Positions 48,000-58,655 are shown, counted from the stretch's first letter. The stretch: 64,000 nucleotides of DNA from Azospira sp. I13 (GCF_003112695.1 NZ_BFBP01000010.1:210213-274212); one strand, 5' to 3'. The notes: generated by a model from the letters alone, not told the origin. Made by a program: numbers and translations.

Positions 48000-49579
48000 G
48001 CCAGCCCCGCCCCCTGCATATCCTGGTGGCCGACGACTCTGCCAGTATCCGGCAAATACTCGTCACCCTGCTTAGCCGCCAGGGCCATCACGTGGTGGCG
48101 GCAGAAAATGGGGAGGAAGCCCTGCAGCGCTTCAACGAGCATCAACCGGATCTGGTCCTGCTGGACGTCGTCATGCCCTTGATGGATGGCATGGAGGTGG
48201 CGCGGCGCATCCGTGCCCAGAGTGTTGATCGCTGGATACCCATCATTTTTCTCTCGGCGCTGGATCGCCGGGAGAACCTGGTGGCCGGCCTGGAAGCCGG
48301 CGGCGACGACTTTCTTGCCAAGCCCCTGGATTTTTCCCTGCTGGACGCCCGCATCCGCTCCCTGCACAAGGCCCTTGAACTGCAGCGCCAGGCCCAGGAA
48401 TCCTATCGCAAGCTGAAAGTTATTTCTGACAATGTGCTGGATGCCATCATCACCATCGATATCGAGGGCATCATCCGCTCCTGCAACGAGGTCACGGAGC
48501 GCCTGTTCGGCTGGGAAGCGGGGACGCTGCTGGGGCAGAACGTCAAGGTCCTCATGCCGGAGCCCTATCACTCACGCCACGACGAGCACATCGGCCGCTA
48601 TGTGAATGGCGGGCAGCCCCACGTTATTGGCAGCCGTCGGGAGGTCCCGGCCCGGCGCAAGGAAGGGACCGTTTTCCCCATTGAGTTGGCCGTCACTGAG
48701 ATCGACTTGCCTGAGCAGCGCATCTTTGTCGGCATCATCCGCGACATCACCGAGCGCAAACAGGCGGAAATGGAGCAACTGCGCAACGCCGATGCCCTGC
48801 AACGCTACTACGATCGCAGTGAAGAAGAGAACCGCCTGGCCATGCGCCTGCTCGACAAGCAGATGCTTCGCCCCGGGCTCACAGACCCGGCCGTGCATTA
48901 CTGGCTGATGGCGGCCAAGGATTTCAGTGGCGACGTGGTTGCCGCTGCTAGAGCACCGGATGGCAGCCTGCTGGCCCTGCTGGCCGACGCGACGGGCCAC
49001 GGTCTGACTGCGGCCATCAGTACCCTGCCCCTGCTGACGGTGTTCTACGGTACGGCCGGACGGGGCTTGCCCATGGCGATCATGCTCCAGGAAATGAACA
49101 AACACCTGAAAGCGGCCTTACCTACCGGCCATTTCGTGGCGGCGGTCGTCGTCCGAATCGACAGCGCCAATGGTGAGGGGGAAATTTGGTCTGGCGGCAT
49201 GCCAACCGCCGCCATGCTGGATGAAGACGGCACAGTAGTCGGCACCTTTGCCTCCGGCCATCTGCCTCTGGGCATTCTCCCGCCCGACGCCTTCGACCCC
49301 ACGACCCGGCATTTCGCCTGTGAAGCCGGCTGTCAGGTGCTCCTCTATTCGGACGGGCTGAAGGAAGCAGAGAATCCAGACGGCCAACAGTTGGGTACCG
49401 AAGGCCTGCTGGATGCGGTCAGCCAGACCAGTCCCCACAATCGCCTGACGATCCTGCAGCAGTTGCTGGACCACCACCTAAGCGGAACCGAGGCAAAAGA
49501 CGACATATCAGTGATGTTGGTGGACTGCCAGGACGCCGCGCCTGCTACTGCTGTCATGGCAGCTTCCCCCGCCGATTGA
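47996..49579 (+). CDS. Response regulator with FixL-like PAS and PP2C (SpoIIE/RsbU) phosphatase
   Basis: 527 residues. A receiver (about 6-120; D57 in LVLLDVVMPLMDG), a PAS domain (about 142-260), a short coiled linker and a PP2C-type phosphatase (about 300-515; LLADATGHGLTAAIS, LLYSDGLKEAEN, DDISVMLV). The PAS keeps the haem-pocket residues of Bradyrhizobium FixL: H195 (in SRHDEHIGRY), R201, H209 and R215, matching H200, R206, H214 and R220 with identical spacing. An oxygen- or redox-sensing phosphatase is inferred. It is the last gene of a coupled set of three. Confidence 0.85.
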   Translation: MSQPRPLHILVADDSASIRQILVTLLSRQGHHVVAAENGEEALQRFNEHQPDLVLLDVVMPLMDGMEVARRIRAQSVDRWIPIIFLSALDRRENLVAGLEAGGDDFLAKPLDFSLLDARIRSLHKALELQRQAQESYRKLKVISDNVLDAIITIDIEGIIRSCNEVTERLFGWEAGTLLGQNVKVLMPEPYHSRHDEHIGRYVNGGQPHVIGSRREVPARRKEGTVFPIELAVTEIDLPEQRIFVGIIRDITERKQAEMEQLRNADALQRYYDRSEEENRLAMRLLDKQMLRPGLTDPAVHYWLMAAKDFSGDVVAAARAPDGSLLALLADATGHGLTAAISTLPLLTVFYGTAGRGLPMAIMLQEMNKHLKAALPTGHFVAAVVVRIDSANGEGEIWSGGMPTAAMLDEDGTVVGTFASGHLPLGILPPDAFDPTTRHFACEAGCQVLLYSDGLKEAENPDGQQLGTEGLLDAVSQTSPHNRLTILQQLLDHHLSGTEAKDDISVMLVDCQDAAPATAVMAASPAD

Positions 49580-49665
49580 CTGCGGCCGATAGCGACGGAG
49601 GAGAAGCTCCGATTCAGGGGGCGCCTTAAGCAGGCCGACTGTCGATGACTCAAAATCAGATGACG

Positions 49666-49694
49666 AAAAAAAAGCCAGGGATTCCCTGGCTTTT
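49666..49694 (-). terminator. Bidirectional intrinsic terminator between PP2C gene and rplQ
   Basis: AAAAGCCAGGGA-TTCCCTGGCTTTT: arms GCCAGGGA and TCCCTGGC abut, with T runs on both strands (eight on the minus strand, four on the plus). It serves the convergent rplQ and PP2C genes. Confidence 0.9.
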
Positions 49695-49712
49695 CTTAAG
49701 TCGCTCTTGCGA

Positions 49713-50114
49713 TTAGGCAGCAGCTTCTTCGGTACCTTCAACCACTTCACCACCTTCGGGGCGATCCAGCAGTTCGACAAACGCCATGGGAGCGTTGTCG
49801 CCCTGACGGAAGCCGCACTTCAGGATACGCAGGTAGCCGCCGTTGCGGTTGGCAAAACGCGGACCCAGCACGTCGAACACCTTGACGACGATCTCACGAT
49901 CGCGCAGGCGGTCGAAGGCCAGACGGCGGTTAGCCAGGCTAGGCTTCTTACCCAGGGTGATGATCGGCTCTACCACGCGGCGCAGTTCCTTGGCCTTGGG
50001 CAGGGTGGTCTTGATCACTTCGTGCTTGAGCAGGGAAACGCTCATGTTGCGCAGCATGGCCAGACGGTGAGCGCTGGTCCGGTTCAGCTTGCGAAGACCG
50101 TTACGGTGACGCAT
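49713..50114 (-). CDS. rplQ: 50S ribosomal protein L17
   Basis: 133 residues opening [20 protein letters not shown], the family N-terminus. The core is about 118 residues; the last ones are acidic (EGTEEAAA), a common betaproteobacterial tail. Last gene of the alpha operon, 28 bases after rpoA. Confidence 0.97.
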   Translation of the reverse strand: MRHRNGLRKLNRTSAHRLAMLRNMSVSLLKHEVIKTTLPKAKELRRVVEPIITLGKKPSLANRRLAFDRLRDREIVVKVFDVLGPRFANRNGGYLRILKCGFRQGDNAPMAFVELLDRPEGGEVVEGTEEAAA

Positions 50115-50142
50115 TTTCTAATCCTCTCTCGTTCGGGCCGCG

Positions 50143-51117
50143 TTAGACTTTTTCCAGACCCGCGGGCGGCCAGTTTTCCAGCTTCATGCCCAGAGTCAGG
50201 CCACGAGCGGCCAACACTTCCTTGATTTCATTCAGCGACTTGCGACCCAGGTTAGGGGTCTTCAGCAGCTCATTTTCAGTCCGCTGAATCAGGTCACCGA
50301 TGTAATAGATGTTCTCGGCCTTCAGGCAGTTGGCGGACCGCACGGTGAGTTCGAGGTCATCCACCGGGCGCAGCAGGATAGGATCCACCTGCACCGGCTT
50401 CTGGGCCTCGACCATGGGGGCCGTACCTTCCAGGTCGGCGAACACGGACAGCTGTTCCATCAGGATGCGGGCCGCAGTGCGAATCGCTTCCTCGGGCTCG
50501 ATGACCCCGTTGGTTTCGATGTCCATGACCAGCTTGTCCAGGTCGGTACGCTGCTCAACGCGGGCACTTTCCACCAGATAGCTGACACGACGCACCGGGC
50601 TGAAGGATGCATCCAGCACCAGTTGACCGATGTTCTTGCTGTCGCCCAGATTACGCATGGTGCCGGGGACGTAGCCGCGGCCCTTCTCCACCCGGATCTC
50701 CATGGACAGCTTGCCGCCGGAGGAGATATGGGCGATTACGTGATCGGGATTGATGATCTCGACGTCGTGGGTGGTCTCAATATCGGAGGCGCGGACAATG
50801 CCCTCGCCATCCTTACTGAGCTTCAGCACGACTTCGTCGCGACCGTGGAGCTTGAAAACGATACCCTTCAGGTTGAGAAGGATATCTACGACATCTTCCT
50901 GCACGCCGTCGATAGTCGAGTACTCGTGCAAGACGCCGTCGATGCTCACGTCGGTCGGCGCGTAGCCGGGCATCGAAGAGAGCAGGATCCGCCGCAGGGC
51001 ATTGCCCAGGGTGTGACCGTAGCCGCGTTCAAACGGCTCCATCACAACCCGGGCCTGTACCGGCGACAGGCTCTGCACATCAATGATGCGCGGTTTCAGA
51101 AGTCCAGTGCTTTGCAT
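50143..51117 (-). CDS. rpoA: RNA polymerase alpha subunit
   Basis: 324 residues. N-terminal dimerisation domain (about 1-230; [22 protein letters not shown]) and C-terminal DNA/activator-binding domain (about 245-315; [30 protein letters not shown]). Normal length and intact. Confidence 0.98.
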   Translation of the reverse strand: MQSTGLLKPRIIDVQSLSPVQARVVMEPFERGYGHTLGNALRRILLSSMPGYAPTDVSIDGVLHEYSTIDGVQEDVVDILLNLKGIVFKLHGRDEVVLKLSKDGEGIVRASDIETTHDVEIINPDHVIAHISSGGKLSMEIRVEKGRGYVPGTMRNLGDSKNIGQLVLDASFSPVRRVSYLVESARVEQRTDLDKLVMDIETNGVIEPEEAIRTAARILMEQLSVFADLEGTAPMVEAQKPVQVDPILLRPVDDLELTVRSANCLKAENIYYIGDLIQRTENELLKTPNLGRKSLNEIKEVLAARGLTLGMKLENWPPAGLEKV

Positions 51118-51154
51118 GTGCTGTCCTTTGCCTGTTCAGTCAGCCTGCCTGGCA

Positions 51155-51784
51155 TTACTTCGAATACAGTTCGATGACCAGGCTTTCGTTGATGGTGGAA
51201 GGCAGTTCGGAACGGATCGGGGCGGCCTTGAAGGTACCCTTGCCATTCTTGGCGTCCACATCCAGCCACTCGGGGAAGCCGCGGGATTCAGCGGCCGCAA
51301 GGGCAGCCTTCACACGCAGGGAACCACGAGAACGCTCGGTCAGTTCGACCACATCACCGGGACGAACCAGGTAAGAGGGAATGTTGACGCGCTTGCCATT
51401 CACCAGAACGCCATTGTGACGAACGATCTGGCGGGATTCAGAGCGGGAAGCACCGAAACCCATGCGATAGGCGACGGAATCCAGACGGGATTCCAACAGT
51501 TGCAGCAGGTTTTCACCGGTCACGCCCTTGCGACGATCAGCTTCGCGATAGACGCTGCGGAACTGACCTTCGAGCACGCCATAGATACGGCGAATCTTCT
51601 GCTTTTCGCGCAGATGCACGCCGTAGTCGGACAGACGCTGGCCGGACTTCTGACCATGCTGACCAGGGGCGTAGGCGCGGCGCTCAACAGAGCACTTGTC
51701 GGTGTAGCACTTTTCGCCTTTGAGGAAGAGCTTTTCGCCCTCGCGGCGGCACTGACGGCACTTGGGATCGAGGTTACGAGCCAC
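51155..51784 (-). CDS. rpsD: 30S ribosomal protein S4
   Basis: 209 residues. The N-terminal region keeps four Cys ([14 protein letters not shown]), so it is the zinc-binding C+ form. The S4 RNA-binding domain is [18 protein letters not shown]4 usually represses the alpha operon by binding its leader. Ends ELYSK. Confidence 0.98.
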   Translation of the reverse strand: MARNLDPKCRQCRREGEKLFLKGEKCYTDKCSVERRAYAPGQHGQKSGQRLSDYGVHLREKQKIRRIYGVLEGQFRSVYREADRRKGVTGENLLQLLESRLDSVAYRMGFGASRSESRQIVRHNGVLVNGKRVNIPSYLVRPGDVVELTERSRGSLRVKAALAAAESRGFPEWLDVDAKNGKGTFKAAPIRSELPSTINESLVIELYSK

Positions 51785-51794
51785 GAGTCACTCC

Positions 51795-52184
51795 TTAAAT
51801 GCGACGCTTCTTCGGCGGACGGCAGCCGTTGTGCGGCACGGGCGTCACGTCGGAGATTGCGGTGATCTTCATACCCAGGGCGTTCAGAGCACGCACGGCA
51901 GATTCACGGCCGGGGCCGGGGCCCTTGATGCGTACTTCGAGGTTCTTCACGCCACACTCTTGAGCTGCCTTGCCGGCAGCCTCAGCGGCCACCTGGGCAG
52001 CAAAGGGAGTGGACTTGCGGGAACCCTTGAAGCCTGCACCGCCGGAGGTCGCCCAAGACAGCGCGTTACCTTGACGGTCGGTGATGGTGATGATGGTGTT
52101 ATTGAAGGAAGCGTGGATGTGGGCAATGCCCTCGGCCACGTTCTTCTTGACCTTTTTACGGACTTTGGCAGCAGTCTTAGCCAT
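51795..52184 (-). CDS. rpsK: 30S ribosomal protein S11
   Basis: 129 residues. Typical [19 protein letters not shown] and [20 protein letters not shown]. Ends RPPKKRRI. 11 bases after rpsM, and intact. Confidence 0.98.
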   Translation of the reverse strand: MAKTAAKVRKKVKKNVAEGIAHIHASFNNTIITITDRQGNALSWATSGGAGFKGSRKSTPFAAQVAAEAAGKAAQECGVKNLEVRIKGPGPGRESAVRALNALGMKITAISDVTPVPHNGCRPPKKRRI

Positions 52185-52195
52185 TTCCTATCCTC

Positions 52196-52558
52196 TTACT
52201 TGCCCTTTTGGACAGCCTTGCGCGGTCCCTTGCGAGTACGCGCGTTGGTGCGGGTACGCTGACCACGCACGGGCAGACCCTTGCGGTGACGCAAGCCGCG
52301 GTAGCAGCCAAGGTCCATCAGACGCTTGATATTCATGGTCACTTCGCGGCGGAGGTCACCCTCAACCGTGAACTTACCCACTTCATCACGCAGGCGTTCC
52401 ATCTCGGCGTCGGACAGGTCCTTCACCTTGGTCGAACGAACAACACCCGCTGCGTCACAGATTTTCTGTGCGCGGGTGCGACCAACGCCAAAAATCGCGG
52501 TTAACGCGATCTCAGCGTGTTTGTGGTTGGGAATATTTACCCCAGCGATACGGGCCAT
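52196..52558 (-). CDS. rpsM: 30S ribosomal protein S13
   Basis: 120 residues opening [20 protein letters not shown]. The C-terminal basic tail is [20 protein letters not shown]. It is the first gene behind the promoter at 52588-52617. Confidence 0.98.
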   Translation of the reverse strand: MARIAGVNIPNHKHAEIALTAIFGVGRTRAQKICDAAGVVRSTKVKDLSDAEMERLRDEVGKFTVEGDLRREVTMNIKRLMDLGCYRGLRHRKGLPVRGQRTRTNARTRKGPRKAVQKGK

Positions 52559-52587
52559 TAAGTCACCCCGGAAAAGCGAAACCGATG

Positions 52588-52617
52588 ATTATACTGTTGA
52601 ACCCTGTTTCGATTCAA
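52588..52617 (-). promoter_or_regulatory. Alpha-operon sigma-70 promoter (before rpsM)
   Basis: Minus strand: TTGAAT (-35, 52617-52612), 18-base spacer, TATAAT (-10, 52593-52588), 30 bases before the rpsM ATG. It lies between rpmJ and rpsM. Confidence 0.7.
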
Positions 52618-52656
52618 CCCAAATTTCAACGCAACGCCAGCTCGCGCCGGCTGTTA

Positions 52657-52770
52657 TCAGCCCTGGCGCTGCTTGTGCCGCGGATCAGTACAGATCACGC
52701 GAACAACGCCGTTGCGACGAATGATCTTGCAATTGCGGCAAATTTTCTTTACCGATGCCAGCACTTTCAT
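52657..52770 (-). CDS. rpmJ: 50S ribosomal protein L36
   Basis: 37 residues, [14 protein letters not shown] then [16 protein letters not shown]. Cys11, Cys14, Cys27 and His32 form the zinc ribbon, so this is the zinc-binding form. AGGAG precedes the ATG by 6 bases. It is too short for most gene callers but complete. Confidence 0.97.
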   Translation of the reverse strand: MKVLASVKKICRNCKIIRRNGVVRVICTDPRHKQRQG

Positions 52771-52819
52771 AATTAGCTCCTTGATTCAGGGCGCTTGGCG
52801 CAGCCAGCCATTTGCCCGA

Positions 52820-53067
52820 TTACTTCTTAGCGTAGAGATTCAAAAAATCGTAATGCGGTACGGAGAACGATGCCAACCTGGATATTTCACGAGGCGGGAA
52901 TTGTACCGTGACCTTGTCACTCAGCAGCAAGACGAATGTAGTTCATACCCGCTTTGCAGCAGAGATACCCGAGGACCACATGGCCTTTTCGAGTTTGACT
53001 TCAAAACTTTTATTGGAGAGGCCTTCGAAAACCTCAACCAGAATTTCAATACAGTATTACTTGCTAT
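52820..53067 (-). pseudogene. infA: Frameshifted remnant of infA (translation initiation factor IF-1)
   Basis: Between secY and rpmJ, the usual infA site, the minus strand still spells IF-1 in pieces across three frames. 53050-52990 reads VEVFEGLSNKSFEVKLE (compare VxxxLPNATFRVKLE). 52985-52920 reads GHVVLGYL then MNYIRLAA and hits TGA. 52918 onward reads DKVTVQF. The start codon is ATA (53067), and two indels near 52986 and 52920 plus one near codon 6 break the frame. The C-terminal part is longer than a real IF-1 end. Because IF-1 is essential, a working copy must exist elsewhere; many betaproteobacteria have more than one. Confidence 0.85.
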
Positions 53068-53097
53068 CCCAAGTCCCCAGCCCCTAGAGGCTGGCGC

Positions 53098-54438
53098 TCA
53101 CTTAACTGCCGGGAAGCCACCGCCCTTGAAATTGGCTTTCTTGAGCAGGCTTTCATACTGATGGGACATCACGTAGGCCTGTACCTGGGACATGAAGTCC
53201 ATGGTCACAACCACGATAATCAGCAGGGATGTGCCACCAAAGTAGAAAGGCACGTTCCACTTCAAAATCAGAAACTCGGGGAGCAGGCAGACCAGAGTGA
53301 TGTAACCGGCTCCAATCAGCGTCAAGCGCATCAGAATCTTGTCAATGTAGCGGGCGGTTTGCTCACCAGGACGAATACCGGGAACAAAGGCTCCGCTCTT
53401 CTTCAGATTATCCGCCGTCTCCTTGGAGTTAAAAACCAGAGCGGTATAGAAGAAGCAGAAAAACACAATCGCAGCAGCGTACAGCATGACGTAGATTGGC
53501 TGACCAGGCGAAAGGGTCGCAGCCACATCCTTGAGCCAGCTCATGGACTCACCCGAGCCGAACCAGCCCGCGACGGTCGCCGGAAACAGAATGATCGACG
53601 AAGCAAAGATGGGAGGGATTACACCCGCCATGTTCAATTTCAGAGGCAGATGGGAACTCTGACCACCGTAAACCTTGTTGCCCACTTGACGCTTCGCATA
53701 ATTCACCAGAATTTTGCGCTGACCACGTTCGACAAAGACCACAAAGGCCGTCACAACGAATACCAGAATGCTGATGACAATAGCCGTCAGGGGATGCATA
53801 GCACCGGTGCGCACCAACTCCAGGAGACCACCAATGGCGTTAGGAAGTCCGGCAGCAATACCAGCGAAAATAATGATCGAAATGCCATTACCCAAGCCCC
53901 GCTCGGTGATCTGTTCACCCAGCCACATCAGGAACATGGTGCCGGTCAGCAGGGTAGCAACAGTCGTCAGGCGGAACAGAAAGCCGGGATCAAGCACCAG
54001 ACCAGGCTGAGCCTCAAGGGCAATGGCAATGCCAAGACCTTGGAACAAAGCCAGAGCAACTGTACCGTAACGAGTGTACTGGGTAATTTTACGCCGACCA
54101 GCTTCGCCTTCCTTCTTCAGGGCCTCGAGCTGGGGGCTGGCCACCGTCATCAACTGCATGATGATGGAGGCAGAAATGTAGGGCATGATACCCAAGGCAA
54201 AAATAGTGAAGCGAGACAGGGCGCCACCGGAGAACATGTTGAACATGCCCAGAATGCCGCCCTGCTGGCTTTGGAAGAGTTCGGCCAGCACGGTGGCGTC
54301 AATCCCGGGAACCGGGATATGAGCACCGATGCGATAGACGACCAAGGCACCCAACAGGAACCACAAACGACGCTTAAGATCGCCGAACTTGCCGCCTTTG
54401 CTGACTACATTATTGGTCGCCAAACCGAACTTCCTCAC
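53098..54438 (-). CDS. secY: Preprotein translocase subunit SecY
   Basis: 446 residues, ten membrane segments forming the Sec channel. Family motifs are [22 protein letters not shown] (end of TM2/TM3) and [14 protein letters not shown]. It starts 26 bases after the rplO stop and is the last intact gene of the spc operon before the infA remnant. Confidence 0.98.
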   Translation of the reverse strand: MRKFGLATNNVVSKGGKFGDLKRRLWFLLGALVVYRIGAHIPVPGIDATVLAELFQSQQGGILGMFNMFSGGALSRFTIFALGIMPYISASIIMQLMTVASPQLEALKKEGEAGRRKITQYTRYGTVALALFQGLGIAIALEAQPGLVLDPGFLFRLTTVATLLTGTMFLMWLGEQITERGLGNGISIIIFAGIAAGLPNAIGGLLELVRTGAMHPLTAIVISILVFVVTAFVVFVERGQRKILVNYAKRQVGNKVYGGQSSHLPLKLNMAGVIPPIFASSIILFPATVAGWFGSGESMSWLKDVAATLSPGQPIYVMLYAAAIVFFCFFYTALVFNSKETADNLKKSGAFVPGIRPGEQTARYIDKILMRLTLIGAGYITLVCLLPEFLILKWNVPFYFGGTSLLIIVVVTMDFMSQVQAYVMSHQYESLLKKANFKGGGFPAVK

Positions 54439-54464
54439 TACGTTGCATTAAAGCTCGTGACCGA

Positions 54465-54899
54465 TTATTCGGCCACGGAACCGCCGGCCGCTTCGATGGC
54501 AGCCTTGGCGCCCTTGGTAGCACCCACACCCTTGAGCTGCACCTTGCGGGTGATCTCACCGGAGAGGATGACCTTGGCGGACAGCGCATTGCCGGCAACC
54601 AGACCGGACTGCTTCAGTACCAGCAGATCGATCTCGTCAACAGGCAGGCCCTGGATCTCGGACAAACGAACTTCCACATTGCGGGCATTGGTCAGAGAGA
54701 CGAAGCCGCGCTTCGGCAGACGACGATGCAGAGGCATCTGACCGCCCTCAAAACCAACCTTGTGGAAGCCACCGGAACGGGACTTCTGACCCTTGTGGCC
54801 GCGGCCGCAAGTCTTGCCCAGGCCGGAGCCGATACCACGACCAACGCGCTTTTTAGCGTGCTTGGCACCCTCTGCGGGCTTGATGGTATTCAATTGCAT
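54465..54899 (-). CDS. rplO: 50S ribosomal protein L15
   Basis: 144 residues opening [21 protein letters not shown], then the Gly-rich basic stretch [20 protein letters not shown]. Complete. One base separates it from rpmD. Confidence 0.98.
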   Translation of the reverse strand: MQLNTIKPAEGAKHAKKRVGRGIGSGLGKTCGRGHKGQKSRSGGFHKVGFEGGQMPLHRRLPKRGFVSLTNARNVEVRLSEIQGLPVDEIDLLVLKQSGLVAGNALSAKVILSGEITRKVQLKGVGATKGAKAAIEAAGGSVAE

Positions 54900-54900
54900 G

Positions 54901-55083
54901 TTAGCCCTCGAACTTCAGCAGGTACGAAACCTTGTTGATCATGCCGCGCACGGCAGGAGTGTCCTGCAGCACGGAGGAAGAGTTCAGACGGCGCAGACCC
55001 AGGCCACGCACGGTGGCGCGGTGGTCCTGCTTGGTGCCGATCAGGCTCTTGACGAGCGTGACCTTGATAGTCTTTTCAGCCAT
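54901..55083 (-). CDS. rpmD: 50S ribosomal protein L30
   Basis: 60 residues: [20 protein letters not shown] and [20 protein letters not shown]. Normal size for bacterial L30. Confidence 0.98.
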   Translation of the reverse strand: MAEKTIKVTLVKSLIGTKQDHRATVRGLGLRRLNSSSVLQDTPAVRGMINKVSYLLKFEG

Positions 55084-55086
55084 GTC

Positions 55087-55611
55087 TTACCCCAGGATAT
55101 CTTCGACAGACTTGCCGCGCTTGGCAGCAACTTCAGCCGGAGTACTCATCGCCAGCAGGCCGTTCAGCGTGGCGCGGACGATATTGTAAGGGTTGGTGGA
55201 ACCGTGAGCCTTGGCCACGACGTTGGTAACACCCATCACCTCGAAGACGGCGCGCATGGCGCCGCCGGCGATGATGCCGGTACCGTCGGGAGCAGGCATC
55301 ATCAGCACGGTGGAAGAACCATGCTTACCGACTACGGCGTGCTGCAGGGTGCCGTTCTTCAGGCTGACCTTTTCCATCTTGCGACGGGCTTCGTCCATAG
55401 CCTTCTGCACGGCAACGGGAACTTCGCGGGACTTGCCCTTGCCCATGCCCACAGCGCCATCACCATCACCCACCACGGTCAGGGCGGCGAAGCCCAGAAT
55501 CCGACCGCCTTTCACCACCTTGGTGACGCGGTTGATGGAGATCATTTTTTCGCGCAGACCGTCGTCGCGCTCGTCGGCCTGCTGGGGCTTCTTGGTTTGC
55601 GGTTTTGCCAT
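55087..55611 (-). CDS. rpsE: 30S ribosomal protein S5
   Basis: 174 residues. N-terminal dsRNA-binding fold ([21 protein letters not shown]) and C-terminal domain with [19 protein letters not shown]. Complete. Confidence 0.98.
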   Translation of the reverse strand: MAKPQTKKPQQADERDDGLREKMISINRVTKVVKGGRILGFAALTVVGDGDGAVGMGKGKSREVPVAVQKAMDEARRKMEKVSLKNGTLQHAVVGKHGSSTVLMMPAPDGTGIIAGGAMRAVFEVMGVTNVVAKAHGSTNPYNIVRATLNGLLAMSTPAEVAAKRGKSVEDILG

Positions 55612-55640
55612 AATTAACCTCGAACTTTCCTTCAGGCCGG

Positions 55641-55997
55641 TCAGAACTTCAGACCGCCTTCGCGCGCCGCTTCAGCCAGGGCCTTGACACGGCCGTGGTA
55701 CTGGAAGCCGGAGCGATCGAAAGCGACCTGCTCGATGCCCGCCTTTTTGGCGCGCTCGGCGATGAGTTTCCCGATAGTGGTAGCAGCATTGACGTTGCCA
55801 CCATTGGACAGATCCTTGCGCACTTCGGGCTCCAGAGAGGAAGCCGCGGCAAGCACCTTGGAACCGCAGGGGGAAATAACTTGAGCGTAGATGTGGCTGT
55901 TGGTGCGATACACGCACAGACGCACGGACTTCAGCTCGGCGATTTTGGCCCGGGTTTTGCGGGCACGACGCAAGCGCGACTGTTTCTTGTCGATCAT
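55641..55997 (-). CDS. rplR: 50S ribosomal protein L18
   Basis: 118 residues: [19 protein letters not shown] at the start and [20 protein letters not shown] near the end. It binds 5S rRNA with L5 and L25. Confidence 0.98.
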   Translation of the reverse strand: MIDKKQSRLRRARKTRAKIAELKSVRLCVYRTNSHIYAQVISPCGSKVLAAASSLEPEVRKDLSNGGNVNAATTIGKLIAERAKKAGIEQVAFDRSGFQYHGRVKALAEAAREGGLKF

Positions 55998-56006
55998 TTC
56001 GCCACC

Positions 56007-56537
56007 TTACTTCTTCTTGGTTTCCTTGAGCACGACTACTTCGTCGGCATAACGCACACCCTTGCCCTTATAGGGCTCGGGCTTGCGATAAGCACGGACG
56101 TCAGCCGCGACCTGCCCAACCGCCTGCTTATCCACACCCTTGATGAGGATTTCAGTCTGGGAGGGAGTTTCCACCTTGACGCCAGCAGGCATCTTGTGGG
56201 CAACCGGGTGAGAGAAGCCCAGCGTCAGATTCAGCACATCACCCTGAGCCTGAGCACGATAGCCCACGCCAACCAGGTTGAGCTTGCGCTCAAAACCCTT
56301 GGTCACGCCGGTTACCATGTTATTCAGGTTGGCACGCATGGTGCCCCACTGGGCTGCGGCACCTTCGACGCCTTCAACCGGGGAACACACCAGCTGCTGA
56401 TCTTCAAGCTTGACGGACACAGCCGCATTGGACTTCAGCTTCAACACGCCAAGGGGACCCTTGACGGAGATTTCCGCGCCCAGAGTGACTTCAACACCCT
56501 GGGGCAGAGAAATCGGATTCTTACCTACACGGGACAT
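56007..56537 (-). CDS. rplF: 50S ribosomal protein L6
   Basis: 176 residues from [17 protein letters not shown]; an ATG two codons earlier is discarded because the family starts here. The end carries the signature [16 protein letters not shown]. Confidence 0.97.
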   Translation of the reverse strand: MSRVGKNPISLPQGVEVTLGAEISVKGPLGVLKLKSNAAVSVKLEDQQLVCSPVEGVEGAAAQWGTMRANLNNMVTGVTKGFERKLNLVGVGYRAQAQGDVLNLTLGFSHPVAHKMPAGVKVETPSQTEILIKGVDKQAVGQVAADVRAYRKPEPYKGKGVRYADEVVVLKETKKK

Positions 56538-56546
56538 GATCACCCC

Positions 56547-56942
56547 TTAAGCAACGATGCAGAGGACTTCGCCACCCACGTTCTGGGTACGAGCCTTGCG
56601 GTCGGTCATGACGCCCTTGGGGGTAGAAACAATAGCCACACCCAGACCGTTCATCACACGAGGAATATCCTGGCTGCCCTTGTAGACGCGAAGGCCGGGG
56701 CGAGAGACGCGCTCGATGCGCTCAATCACCGGACGACCGGCGTAATACTTAAGGGCAATCTCCAGAGAAGCCTTGCCTTCGACATCGCGCACAGCGAAGT
56801 CATCAATGTAGCCTTCGCCCTTAAGGACGTCGGCAATCGCCACTTTCAGCTTGGAGGAGGGCATCGTTACGGATGCCTTCTCGGCTTGCTGGGCGTTGCG
56901 GATGCGGGTCAGCATGTCCGCGATCGGATCGCTCATAGCCAT
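56547..56942 (-). CDS. rpsH: 30S ribosomal protein S8
   Basis: 131 residues: [19 protein letters not shown] and the C-terminal [21 protein letters not shown]8 is the usual translational repressor of the spc operon. Start MAMSDP is used; MSDP two codons later is possible. Confidence 0.97.
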   Translation of the reverse strand: MAMSDPIADMLTRIRNAQQAEKASVTMPSSKLKVAIADVLKGEGYIDDFAVRDVEGKASLEIALKYYAGRPVIERIERVSRPGLRVYKGSQDIPRVMNGLGVAIVSTPKGVMTDRKARTQNVGGEVLCIVA

Positions 56943-56958
56943 CTTTTATATCTCCTGC

Positions 56959-57264
56959 TTACCAGCTGGCCTTGGTCATACCGGGAATCTCGCCTTTGAA
57001 GGCGGCTTCACGGAGCTTGTTGCGGCACAAGCCGAACTTGCGGAACACACCGCGAGGACGACCGGTCACCTGACAACGATTACGCAGGCGAGCGGGGCTA
57101 GAATTGCGCGGCAACGCTTGCAGCTTCAGACGAGCTTCGAAACGCTCGGCGTCGGAAAGACTCTGGTCGTCAATGACAGCCTGCAGGGCAGCACGCTTGG
57201 CAGCGTACTTTTCCACTTGGGCGCGACGCTTCTCTTCGCGATTGATGAGTGACAGTTTTGCCAT
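56959..57264 (-). CDS. rpsN: 30S ribosomal protein S14
   Basis: 101 residues from [19 protein letters not shown]. This is the long, zinc-free form; the C-terminal [20 protein letters not shown] has only the residual Cys. The 20-codon upstream extension is rejected. Confidence 0.97.
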   Translation of the reverse strand: MAKLSLINREEKRRAQVEKYAAKRAALQAVIDDQSLSDAERFEARLKLQALPRNSSPARLRNRCQVTGRPRGVFRKFGLCRNKLREAAFKGEIPGMTKASW

Positions 57265-57271
57265 TATCGCC

Positions 57272-57811
57272 TCAATTCTTGAAGGGGAACTTGAAGGCGG
57301 ACAGGAGAGCCTTGGCTTCCTCATCGGTCTTCGCAGTCGTGGTGATGCTGATGTTCATACCCCGCAGAGCGTCGATCTTGTCGTACTCAATTTCCGGGAA
57401 AATGATCTGTTCCTTGACGCCCATGTTGTAGTTACCACGGCCATCAAAACCCTTGCCAGCAACGCCACGGAAGTCACGAACGCGAGGCAGGGACACCGTC
57501 ACCAGACGATCCAGGAATTCGAACATGCGGGGACCACGCAGAGTCACCATGCAGCCGATCGGATAGCCGTCACGAATCTTGAAGCCAGCAATGGACTTGC
57601 GGGACTTGGTAACCACCGGCTTTTGGCCAGCAATCTTTTGCATGTCGCCAACGGCGTTCTCCAGAACTTTCTTGTCCTGAACGGCTTCGCCGACACCCAT
57701 GTTCAGGGTGATCTTGGTGATGCGCGGCACTTCCATGATGGACTTGTAGCCGAACTGCTTGGTCAGCTCAGGCACCACGGTTGCCTTGTAGTAGTCGAAA
57801 AAACGCGCCAT
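57272..57811 (-). CDS. rplE: 50S ribosomal protein L5
   Basis: 179 residues: [39 protein letters not shown] and [15 protein letters not shown]. 5S rRNA-binding protein, complete. Confidence 0.98.
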   Translation of the reverse strand: MARFFDYYKATVVPELTKQFGYKSIMEVPRITKITLNMGVGEAVQDKKVLENAVGDMQKIAGQKPVVTKSRKSIAGFKIRDGYPIGCMVTLRGPRMFEFLDRLVTVSLPRVRDFRGVAGKGFDGRGNYNMGVKEQIIFPEIEYDKIDALRGMNISITTTAKTDEEAKALLSAFKFPFKN

Positions 57812-57820
57812 GACTATTCC

Positions 57821-58138
57821 TTAAGCCTCCAGGGTTTCGCCACTGGACTTGAACACGCGCACTTTCTTACCGTCTTCAAGAGTCTTGAAGCCAACGCGGT
57901 CAGCCTTCTGGGTGGCAGCATTAAACAGCGCCACATTGGAGATGTGAATCGGCATATCCTTGTCGGCAATACCACCCACAACACCCTTGATGGGATTAGG
58001 CTTGACGTGCTTTTTGGCACGATTCACACCCTCAACCACCACACGCTCAGCATCGACGCGGCGCAGCACGGTACCGCGCTTGCCCTTGTCCTTGCCGGCG
58101 ATGACGATCACTTCGTCACCTTTGCGAATCTTTTCCAT
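57821..58138 (-). CDS. rplX: 50S ribosomal protein L24
   Basis: 105 residues from [20 protein letters not shown] (KOW motif). The ATG at 58138 is chosen over a GTG one codon earlier because GGAG lies 5 bases upstream and most L24 proteins begin here. Confidence 0.96.
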   Translation of the reverse strand: MEKIRKGDEVIVIAGKDKGKRGTVLRRVDAERVVVEGVNRAKKHVKPNPIKGVVGGIADKDMPIHISNVALFNAATQKADRVGFKTLEDGKKVRVFKSSGETLEA

Positions 58139-58147
58139 CACCGCTCC

Positions 58148-58516
58148 TTACAGCACTTCCGGCGCCAGGGACACGATCTTCATGAAGCGCTCGGTACGCA
58201 ATTCACGCGTAACGGGCCCAAAGATACGAGTACCAATCGGCTCCAGCTTGGTATTCAGGAGCACAGCCGCGTTGTTGTCGAACTTGATCAGCGAGCCATC
58301 GGGACGACGTACGCCTTTGGCGGTACGAACCACCACGGCGTTATACACATCACCCTTCTTCACGCGACCACGGGGAGCGGCATCCTTGATGGACACCTTG
58401 ATGATGTCACCAACGCCCGCATAGCGACGCTTAGAGCCGCCCAGGACCTTGATACACATCACCGAACGCGCACCGGTATTATCGGCGACGTCCAGAATCG
58501 TCTGCATCTGAATCAT
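58148..58516 (-). CDS. rplN: 50S ribosomal protein L14
   Basis: 122 residues, the standard length: [20 protein letters not shown] and [20 protein letters not shown]. First gene of the spc operon, behind the promoter at 58627-58655. Confidence 0.98.
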   Translation of the reverse strand: MIQMQTILDVADNTGARSVMCIKVLGGSKRRYAGVGDIIKVSIKDAAPRGRVKKGDVYNAVVVRTAKGVRRPDGSLIKFDNNAAVLLNTKLEPIGTRIFGPVTRELRTERFMKIVSLAPEVL

Positions 58517-58626
58517 TTTTAACTCCAACTTTTCCCGCAACGGATCGCAGGCAGTCTTGGACCCCGAAGGGGGAAGGAACTAAAACAAGGACCCCCAGCA
58601 GGCACCAGAGACCCCAAAGAAGCGGG

Positions 58627-58655
58627 ATAGTACAGGCTTCTATAAAAACATGCAA
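58627..58655 (-). promoter_or_regulatory. spc-operon sigma-70 promoter (before rplN)
   Basis: Minus strand: TTGCAT (-35, 58655-58650), 17-base spacer, TACTAT (-10, 58632-58627), about 110 bases before the rplN ATG. The -35 lies in the 3' arm of the rpsQ terminator. The leader between has a short CCCC-TTC-GGGG hairpin near 58561-58571. Confidence 0.75.
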
